Shown here one piece after another: positions 1 to 5,688 of a stretch of 10,723 nt of DNA. The stretch covers positions 1-10,723 of the forward strand of contig JAHRVZ010000134.1 of the NCBI GenBank assembly GCA_019090405.1, written 5' to 3'. The stretch's first letter is position 1; the number at the start of each line of letters is the position of its first letter. The stretch comes from Paracoccaceae bacterium. GTDB taxonomy: Bacteria > Pseudomonadota > Alphaproteobacteria > Rhodobacterales > Rhodobacteraceae. A program made the translations under genes and the position numbers. Under the pieces are notes generated by a model, which worked only from the letters and a program-made list of their open reading frames with translations, had not been told where the DNA came from and ran no database searches.

Positions 1-287
1 AGGTTTCGCTGCTGAACCGGGGAAACAATGCCGTCAATCAGCACCAGTTCGACCTCATTGTCATGCAGCCACCCGGCGACCTCTTGGATCTTGCCTTTGC
101 CAAACAACATCCCGGCATGGGCTTTGGGCAGGCGAACAATATCGCCGCCAACGACTTCGAGATCAGACAAAGCAGCCGCCAGCGCAATAGCCTCGGCAAG
201 TGCTGGTTCGGCCGGGCGGCGGTGCTGGTCGGATTTTATGTCGGGATGCAGCACCCATGCGCGGGTCAGCTTCCTGTCATGTTCCAT
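1..287 (-). CDS. hflX: GTPase HflX, N-terminal part (runs off the left edge)
   Basis: HflX is a ribosome-associated P-loop GTPase, known in other bacteria to bind 50S/70S ribosomes and rescue or split stalled ones under stress. Only about 95 N-terminal residues lie in the window. They match the HflX N-terminal nucleotide-binding-like domain: a GMLFGKGKIQE segment near residues 59-69 and an LVLIDGIVSPVQQRNL segment at the window edge, which corresponds to the family's conserved SP.QQRNLE stretch. The G domain itself lies outside. The ATG overlaps the hfq stop codon by one base (TGATG), and no Shine-Dalgarno sequence sits at normal distance, so translation is probably coupled to hfq. The hfq-hflX order is widely conserved in proteobacteria, which supports both calls. 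Nothing seen suggests disruption. Confidence 0.93.
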   Translation of the reverse strand, partial: MEHDRKLTRAWVLHPDIKSDQHRRPAEPALAEAIALAAALSDLEVVGGDIVRLPKAHAGMLFGKGKIQEVAGWLHDNEVELVLIDGIVSPVQQRN

Positions 288-526
288 CAAGAGGCGTCTT
301 CGCCCTCATACAGAGAAATCGGTTGCGATGGCATAATCGTCGAAATCGCGTGTTTATACACCAGTTGCGACTGACCATCGCGGCGCAACAACACACAAAA
401 GTTGTCAAACCAGGTAATCACACCCTGCAATTTCACTCCGTTGATCAGGAATATCGTCACCGGAACCTTAGTTTTGCGTACATGATTAAGGAAAGCGTCC
501 TGTAAATTCTGTCTGTCCGAAGCCAT
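287..526 (-). CDS. hfq: RNA chaperone Hfq
   Basis: Hfq is an Sm-like hexameric RNA chaperone that pairs small RNAs with target mRNAs in the cytoplasm. The 79-residue product has the whole Sm fold: QNLQDAFLN at 6-14 (the proximal-face Gln and Asp of the family), the Sm1 segment with NGVKLQG at 29-35, FDNFCVLL at 40-47, and the Sm2 signature YKHAISTI at 57-64. The lateral rim patch reads HVRKTK at 15-20, less arginine-rich than the E. coli version. The C-terminal tail is very short and acidic (YEGEDAS), typical of alphaproteobacteria and far shorter than the 102-residue E. coli protein. A weak purine-rich stretch (GCGAGA) lies about 9 bases before the ATG. It lies 131 bases downstream of trkH, so it may have its own promoter, and it overlaps hflX by one base. 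Confidence 0.98.
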
Positions 527-586
527 TTTTCAAATCTCGCTTTTGTTCTTGTATCGCGCTGCGGCTCAACGCGCTCATTAAAAGTG

Positions 587-615
587 ATTATGTCGTGTGG
601 ATCGCATAGATTCCA
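587..615 (-). promoter_or_regulatory. Weak candidate sigma-70-type promoter for hfq-hflX
   Basis: In the 131-base trkH-hfq gap, the minus strand carries CATAAT (587-592, five of six matches to a -10 box) preceded by a poor TGGAAT (610-615, three of six) at 17-base spacing. Initiation would give a leader of roughly 50 bases before the hfq ATG. This is a visual match only. The rest of the gap holds a seven-base T run on the transcribed strand (619-625) with no clear stem before it, and no recognisable gene. Confidence 0.22.
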
Positions 616-657
616 GCCAAAAAAACAATCCAGCGCAGCAAAGGTCCAATTAACACA

Positions 658-2193
658 TCACCTACGCCATAGATCAGGCGTCAAAAGTGCGATAATTGCA
701 AGCGTTTCCAACCGTCCAAGGATCATTGCGGCGCATAAAATCCCCTTGGTCCAGCCGCCCAGTTCTACCAACCGGACCGGGGTTTCCGCCGCCACCTGGA
801 TCAGCGGTCCGGTTGTGGACAGTGTCGCAATACTTAGAACGATCGCCTGATCAAATGAAACACCAAATGCTGCAAGAACCACCGCCACCAACGCCAGTGA
901 CAGGGCAAACATCATGAAGAATATCCATGCAATAAAGGCTCCATTGCGCTGAATGCGTTTGTTGCCACCAATCGCACCGCTGACAGATGACGGGTGCACA
1001 AGCCGGTCGATTTCACGATATCCATTCAGATACAGCGCATAAACCCGCAGCAATTTTACCCCACCCGCAGTGGTCGCCACACCACCACCAATCAGCGCCA
1101 GCCCCATCAGTATAAGCCCCGGCGTGCCCAAGCCCGACCATTGTTGGGCTTCGGCCCAATCCGCGCTGACAAAACCGGTTGTGGTCAGAAATGACATCAC
1201 CGTAAACATGCTGCCCCAGAACGCGTGCAGCGCCAGCGACATGTTTTCCGCCGCGTCAAACTCGAACGAAGCCAGCCAATGGCGAACGAACAACAGAACT
1301 GGAATCCCCAGCACAAGCAACAGGCCAAGGCGGAATTCCGGATCCTTATCAAGGCGGCTAAAGCCTGTCGTCGCCGTATCATTGGAAAATGTCAGGCGGG
1401 ATAGTGCGAAAAACATGAACAAAAACAGAATGATCTCGCCGGTTTGACCTGCAGCGCCATTTTGCACGCCACCCACTGGCGATATGCCCGAAGTCGCCAT
1501 AACCGACATCGCGTGACTAAGCCCAACCAGTGATTTTTCGCCTGCAATCATCAGCAAAACCCAGACGACCATCGTCAGTCCTATATAGACCGGCGCCAAT
1601 GTTGCGGTGATCCGCAACAACCGCAATCGCGGCTCGTACCCTTCAGAGCGTGTTGACCCTCCTCCTGCGGACCGGCCAGGGTGCGCGCGCGCGGTGACTT
1701 CAAACCCTCCAAGCGACAAAGGCGCCAGGATCGCCGAAGCCGCAATCCACATCAACATGCCCCCCATCCAACCGACCTGTGCACGCCACAGGTGCAACGT
1801 AGCGTTCAGGCGGGACGGATCATCAAACAGGTTGGCCCCGGTCGTGGTGATAGAGCTGACCATATCGAAATAGACGTTAAGAAATCGGGTGGATTGCAAA
1901 ACGTCATGAAACGGAACCGCCAGATACGCCGGTAACACTGAAAACGTCCCCAATAACGCCAGCAGTTGACCAAGCGTTCCATATCGCGGAGCCTTGCCGC
2001 CTCGGGCCAGGGCAATCAGGGTGATTGCGACCAGCCCACCTGCCCCGGCAAACAAAAATGATTGCGCGGAGTCTGTGTCACCCTGAACCAGCGCAAAGGC
2101 GGCGGGGGCAAACATCGACAACGCCAAGGCTGCCCAGATCAGCAGGAACAAGGGCAGGTTTAGCAAAAGTCCGGGTTTTTCCGGCGTCCGCAT
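658..2193 (-). CDS. trkH: TrkH-family potassium uptake pore subunit
   Basis: This is the membrane pore of the Trk K+ uptake system, gated by cytoplasmic TrkA. The 511-residue protein is strongly hydrophobic and has the four-fold repeated M1-P-M2 architecture. All four pore-loop filter motifs are visible: TTTGA at 116-120, ATSG at 233-236, TTTG at 337-340 and STTG at 459-462. The family's glycine-rich intramembrane segment appears as GGGVATTAGGVK at 369-380, and the conserved LGRLE lies near 492-496 before the C-terminus. The length is close to the roughly 480-510 residues usual for TrkH/TrkG. A glycine/serine-rich hydrophilic linker at about 170-190 is the least conserved-looking part. The ATG is 2 bases after the trkA stop and lacks a strong Shine-Dalgarno sequence, suggesting coupling to trkA. 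KtrB-type pores are related, but the two-RCK TrkA next door favours Trk. Confidence 0.96.
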   Translation of the reverse strand: MRTPEKPGLLLNLPLFLLIWAALALSMFAPAAFALVQGDTDSAQSFLFAGAGGLVAITLIALARGGKAPRYGTLGQLLALLGTFSVLPAYLAVPFHDVLQSTRFLNVYFDMVSSITTTGANLFDDPSRLNATLHLWRAQVGWMGGMLMWIAASAILAPLSLGGFEVTARAHPGRSAGGGSTRSEGYEPRLRLLRITATLAPVYIGLTMVVWVLLMIAGEKSLVGLSHAMSVMATSGISPVGGVQNGAAGQTGEIILFLFMFFALSRLTFSNDTATTGFSRLDKDPEFRLGLLLVLGIPVLLFVRHWLASFEFDAAENMSLALHAFWGSMFTVMSFLTTTGFVSADWAEAQQWSGLGTPGLILMGLALIGGGVATTAGGVKLLRVYALYLNGYREIDRLVHPSSVSGAIGGNKRIQRNGAFIAWIFFMMFALSLALVAVVLAAFGVSFDQAIVLSIATLSTTGPLIQVAAETPVRLVELGGWTKGILCAAMILGRLETLAIIALLTPDLWRR

Positions 2194-2195
2194 GG

Positions 2196-3572
2196 CTAGA
2201 AAAAATCAATCGAGACCTGCAACAGGCGCTCGACTTCGGGGACATCATCCGCCATTGCAAAGATGGCGACGACGTCACCCTCTTCGATGCGCAGACCACC
2301 TACGGGACTTAGCAATTCACCCTTTTTCATTACACCTCCGACCAGAACGCCCTCGGGGAAATCAATGTCACGCAGGCGTTGTCCGGCCATTGGTGATGTG
2401 GATAACACTTCGGCCTCGATCACTTCGGCCTCAGCGTCGCCAATGGAATAGACCGCGCGCACCCGTCCCTGCCGGATATAGCGCAAGATCGAACTGACCG
2501 TGGTGGCACGCGGGTTGATGTAGGCATCAATGCCCAACGGCCCCATAAGCGGCACCAAAGTGGGATCATTGATCAGTGCAATGGCCAACGGGCAGCCTTC
2601 GGCCTTGGCCCGCACCGCAGCCAGCATATTGGTTTTGTCATCATCCGTCACCGCCAGCATCGCATCAGCGCGATTGATTCCGGCCTCTTTCAGCAATACC
2701 GAATCCAGCCCGTCACCGTTAAGAACAATGGTCCGCTCCAGCGCTTCGGCGGCGCGTTCCGCACATTCGCGGTCGCGTTCAATCATCTTGGCACGGGTGC
2801 GACCTTCGCGGGCTTCCAGTTCCTGGGCCACGGTCAAACCGACATTGCCGCCCCCAACGATGACAACACGTTCCTGTTTCTTCTGGACCTTGCCAAATAT
2901 TTCCATGGTCCGGGAAATGTCTTCGACGTGGGTAAACACATAACAGGAATCACCAACTAACAACTGATCCCCGGACTCTGGCGCAAACAAACTACCCTGA
3001 CGGCGCACGCCAACAACAATGGCGCGCAGGGTCGAAAACAGATCGGTCAGCTGACGCAAAGGCGTGTTAACAACCGGGCATTCCTCTTCGATGGTGATGC
3101 CCAGCAAACGCGCATTCCCATCCATAAAGGTTTCCGTATCAAAGGCCGCCGGGGCCGACAGGCGTTGCATTGCGGCGGCGGCGACTTCGCGTTCGGGGCT
3201 GATAACCACATCAATGGGCAGATGATCGCGTCGATACAAATCTGAATAAATCGCCGTCAGATAAGACTGCGAACGTAACCTTGCGATTTTGCGTTTTATG
3301 CTGAACACGGAATGGGCCACCTGACAGGTGACCATGTTCACCTCATCCGAATGGGTGGCGGCAATAATCATATCCGCATCATGCGCCCCGGCCTGTTCCA
3401 GAACGTCTGGATAACTTGCAAAACCTGCAATGCCCTGCACATCCAGCGTATCAGTGGCCCGGCGCACCAGATCAGAATTGTTGTCAACAACCGTCACATC
3501 GTTGTTTTCACCCGACAAATGTCGCGCGATTTGCCAACCCACCTGTCCAGCGCCGCAAATGATGACCTTCAT
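2196..3572 (-). CDS. trkA: Trk potassium system NAD-binding regulatory subunit TrkA
   Basis: TrkA is the cytoplasmic RCK/KTN protein that binds nucleotides and gates the TrkH pore. The 458 residues show the duplicated layout of full-length TrkA. The first Rossmann RCK_N starts at residue 1 (CGAGQVG at 6-12, acidic D30 closing beta-2), followed by a first RCK_C at about 144-228. A second RCK_N has VGGGNVG at 239-245 with acidic E265, and a second RCK_C spans about 372-455. The length equals that of E. coli TrkA. A GAGG sequence 9 bases upstream of the ATG (3582-3585) supports the start. It is the first gene of the trkA-trkH pair and sits 3' of the oppositely oriented lipoprotein gene, so its promoter should lie in 3573-3792. 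I saw no clean -35/-10 pair there. Confidence 0.97.
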   Translation of the reverse strand: MKVIICGAGQVGWQIARHLSGENNDVTVVDNNSDLVRRATDTLDVQGIAGFASYPDVLEQAGAHDADMIIAATHSDEVNMVTCQVAHSVFSIKRKIARLRSQSYLTAIYSDLYRRDHLPIDVVISPEREVAAAAMQRLSAPAAFDTETFMDGNARLLGITIEEECPVVNTPLRQLTDLFSTLRAIVVGVRRQGSLFAPESGDQLLVGDSCYVFTHVEDISRTMEIFGKVQKKQERVVIVGGGNVGLTVAQELEAREGRTRAKMIERDRECAERAAEALERTIVLNGDGLDSVLLKEAGINRADAMLAVTDDDKTNMLAAVRAKAEGCPLAIALINDPTLVPLMGPLGIDAYINPRATTVSSILRYIRQGRVRAVYSIGDAEAEVIEAEVLSTSPMAGQRLRDIDFPEGVLVGGVMKKGELLSPVGGLRIEEGDVVAIFAMADDVPEVERLLQVSIDFF

Positions 3573-3792
3573 GCCATTTGACCTCTGGTCCTAAAGCGTT
3601 TCGCGTTCCGTCTGGCTGGCATTCAACGTCAATCGAGCGCCAGCTTCAAGCTGGACGCGCGTTTTGTGCCACACCCTGACAAAGATGCAACGCAAACCAG
3701 TTTTTTAGCCCCATAGATTGCGGGTTTTCCAAATTTCCGAACGGCCGAGCATTTTATTTGTCACGGGCCAATTGTTGCGGCACTATAACCGC
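3573..3792. other. Divergent intergenic region between trkA and the lipoprotein gene
   Basis: This 220-base region must carry control signals for trkA (minus) and for the lipoprotein gene (plus). It contains a tight perfect dyad and an overlapping alternative stem (see the inverted-repeat entry). The minus strand has TTGACG at 3627-3632, which resembles a -35 box, but nothing like a -10 at the right distance. The plus strand has an AT-rich patch around 3749-3762. I see no coding potential and no clear rho-independent terminator. Confidence 0.6.
3615..3654. repeat. Inverted repeats with two mutually exclusive stems upstream of trkA
   Basis: CCAGCTT-C-AAGCTGG at 3640-3654 is a perfect seven-base dyad around one central base. 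As RNA it would fold as a five-pair stem with a five-base loop. Its left arm also pairs with GCTGGC at 3615-3620 through GCCAGC at 3639-3644 (six pairs, 18-base loop), so the two stems compete for the same bases. It lies 43-82 bases before the trkA start. It could be an operator, a leader structure or part of a dispersed palindromic element; the sequence alone does not decide. Confidence 0.55.
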
Positions 3793-4257
3793 ATGACATC
3801 CTATCTGAAAATCATTCCAGCCTTGCTGATTCTGGCAGCCTGCGGTCCCATGTCGATCTATTATCGCCCCGGCGTTTCGGTCAGCCGAATGCAAAACGAT
3901 ACCACCAATTGCCAGGTGACGGCGTTAAAGGATGCACCGGTTTCCACTCAGATACGACAGCGGCCACCGATCTTTTATCCGGGATACCCGATCTGCGATG
4001 GATCTGGAAATTGCTATAGAACTCCAGGATATTGGGCGGATGGTGGGGTTTACACCGTTGACACCAATCTGGATTTACGCAACCGCGTTGTCGATATGTG
4101 CATGGCCAACAAAGGCTATCAGCCAGTGTCCATTCCAGCCTGTCCTGAAGGTGTAAAAGGCAAAGTCCCAACTCAGGTGACAACACAATTGCCGACGCTT
4201 ACGCAAAATTCCTGCGTCATTCGCTATAATGACAACCAATGGCAGATCGTGAACTAG
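3793..4257 (+). CDS. Predicted cysteine-rich lipoprotein of unknown function
   Basis: I do not recognise a characterised family. From the ATG the product is 154 residues and opens with a lipoprotein signal: a positively charged start (MTSYLK), a hydrophobic stretch, and the lipobox LAAC with lipidated Cys17, followed by GPM. The +2 residue is Gly rather than Asp, so outer-membrane sorting by Lol is expected. The mature part has six more cysteines (40, 68, 74, 103, 117, 141), a Pro/Tyr-rich middle (RPPIFYPGYPICDGSGNCY), and MCMANKGYQPVSIPAC at 102-117, a CM.xKGY motif seen in many small envelope proteins. The frame stays open upstream to a TTG at 3718, but only the ATG at 3793 puts the signal peptide at the N-terminus. 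No Shine-Dalgarno precedes it. It is the only plus-strand gene here, convergent with ntrX (8-base gap) and divergent from trkA. An envelope role is inferred. Confidence 0.85.
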   Translation: MTSYLKIIPALLILAACGPMSIYYRPGVSVSRMQNDTTNCQVTALKDAPVSTQIRQRPPIFYPGYPICDGSGNCYRTPGYWADGGVYTVDTNLDLRNRVVDMCMANKGYQPVSIPACPEGVKGKVPTQVTTQLPTLTQNSCVIRYNDNQWQIVN

Positions 4258-4265
4258 ACGGGCGC

Positions 4266-5687
4266 CTATTCCACGGCCTCGGCTTCTTCGTTGGCATCTT
4301 CCACGTAGGCCACGCGTGCGCCTGATTTTGACGACGTGACAACGCCCAGTGATTTCAGTTTGCGGTGCAATGCACTGCGTTCCATGCCAACAAAGGACGC
4401 TGTGCGGCTGATATTGCCGCCAAACCGGTTGATCTGGGTCAGCAAATACTCTCGCTCAAACGCCTCGCGTGCCTCGCGCAGTGGCATTGTCGCCAAGGAA
4501 CCTGACAGAACCACGCGTCCATTTTCATCACTGGATTCTTCTTCGGCAGGCAATTCGCGGGCCTCGATCGGGCCGCTGCCATCGCCAAGGATCAAAACCC
4601 GTTCGATCAGGTTTTTAAGCTGGCGCACATTGCCCGGCCAGATCATCGTCTGCATAAGCGCAATCGCCTCATCGCTGACCGTACGCAGCGGCAAACCCTG
4701 ATTTTCATTGCATGCTGCAATAAAATTCTCGGCCAGCATCGGAATATCTTCGCGTCGTTCTTCCAGCGATGGCACCGCGATTGGCACCACATTCAGGCGA
4801 TGATACAATTCCTCGCGAAAGCGTTTTTCCGCGATTTCGGCTTCCAGATCTTTGTTTGTGCTGGAAATAACCCGCAAATCCACGCGAACGCGATCACTTC
4901 CGCCGACCCGCTGAAACTGCTGATCCACCAGAACTCTCAGAATTTTGGATTGGGTTCCCACAGGCATGTCGGCCACTTCGTCAAAATAAACCACACCGCC
5001 ATGGGCCTCTTCCAACAATCCCGGTTCTACTCCGCGCTCGGCGGATTCGCGACCAAAGAGCACCTCTTCCAGGTTTTCGGGTGCGACACCGGCACAGTTC
5101 ACAGTCACAAACGGAGCTGCCGCGCGGTTTGAGTTTGAGTGAACATAGCGCGCAGCGATTTCTTTACCTGCTCCGGCTGGCCCGGTTAACATAACCCGCC
5201 CATTTGATTTGGTCACCTTGTCCAGATTGCTGATAAGAGTTCGGAACGCACCACTTGTTCCAACCATATCCGCACCCGACACATCGCGCCGCTTTAGCGA
5301 ACTGTTCTCGCGGCGCAGACGAGATGCCTCCATCGCGCGGCGCACAACCACCATTAGCTGGTCAATATTAAAAGGCTTTTCAATAAAATCATACGCGCCT
5401 TGCTTAATCGCGGCGACCGCGATTTCAATGTTGCCGTGACCAGAAATGATAACCACAGGAACATCAGGATTATCGCGCTTTACCGCCTTTAGAATGTCGA
5501 TTCCATCCATCTGACTGTCTTTCAGCCAGATATCCAGGATCAACAGCGCCGGAGGTTCCTGATCTATGGCTGCCATACAATCATCGGAATTGCCAACCAA
5601 CCGGGTCGCATAGCCTTCGTCTTCAAGAATATCTGATACCAATTCCCGAATATCACGTTCATCGTCGACAATTAGAATATCACTCAT
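4266..5687 (-). CDS. ntrX: Response regulator NtrX (receiver-AAA+-Fis HTH)
   Basis: NtrX is the DNA-binding partner of NtrY, linked in alphaproteobacteria to nitrogen metabolism, redox/respiratory control and envelope functions. The 473 residues contain a receiver domain (acidic D8/D9, phospho-acceptor D52, K104), then an AAA+ domain with Walker A GPAGAGKE at 169-176, Walker B VVYFDE at 232-237, an arginine-finger segment REELYHRL at 291-298 and sensor II WPGNVRQL at 350-357, then a Fis-type helix-turn-helix at about 403-446. The sigma-54 contact loop GAFTGA is absent: after LFG (210-212) the sequence reads RESAERGVEPGLLEEA. Sigma-54 activation is therefore unlikely. The ATG is one base after the ntrY stop, with AGGA five bases upstream. 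The C-terminal tail is acidic. The stop lies 8 bases from the stop of the convergent lipoprotein gene. Confidence 0.96.
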   Translation of the reverse strand: MSDILIVDDERDIRELVSDILEDEGYATRLVGNSDDCMAAIDQEPPALLILDIWLKDSQMDGIDILKAVKRDNPDVPVVIISGHGNIEIAVAAIKQGAYDFIEKPFNIDQLMVVVRRAMEASRLRRENSSLKRRDVSGADMVGTSGAFRTLISNLDKVTKSNGRVMLTGPAGAGKEIAARYVHSNSNRAAAPFVTVNCAGVAPENLEEVLFGRESAERGVEPGLLEEAHGGVVYFDEVADMPVGTQSKILRVLVDQQFQRVGGSDRVRVDLRVISSTNKDLEAEIAEKRFREELYHRLNVVPIAVPSLEERREDIPMLAENFIAACNENQGLPLRTVSDEAIALMQTMIWPGNVRQLKNLIERVLILGDGSGPIEARELPAEEESSDENGRVVLSGSLATMPLREAREAFEREYLLTQINRFGGNISRTASFVGMERSALHRKLKSLGVVTSSKSGARVAYVEDANEEAEAVE

Positions 5688-5688
5688 A

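Noticed and set aside
28..374. Plus-strand reading frames of about 100 codons over hflX
   Set aside because: They are antisense to a clear HflX reading frame, show Ser/Pro/Arg-rich shadow composition and match no family.
619..625. T-run downstream of trkH as a rho-independent terminator
   Set aside because: Seven T residues are present on the minus strand but I find no stable GC stem directly before them.
3785..3790. TATAAC as a -10 box for the lipoprotein gene
   Set aside because: It ends 2 bases before the ATG, so transcription would begin inside the coding region. No -35 lies at proper spacing (TTGTCA is 20 bases away).
3718..3792. Extended lipoprotein reading frame from a TTG at 3718
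   Set aside because: It would put 25 mostly polar residues before the signal peptide and bury the lipobox; no ribosome binding site precedes the TTG. The ATG at 3793 gives a textbook lipoprotein N-terminus.
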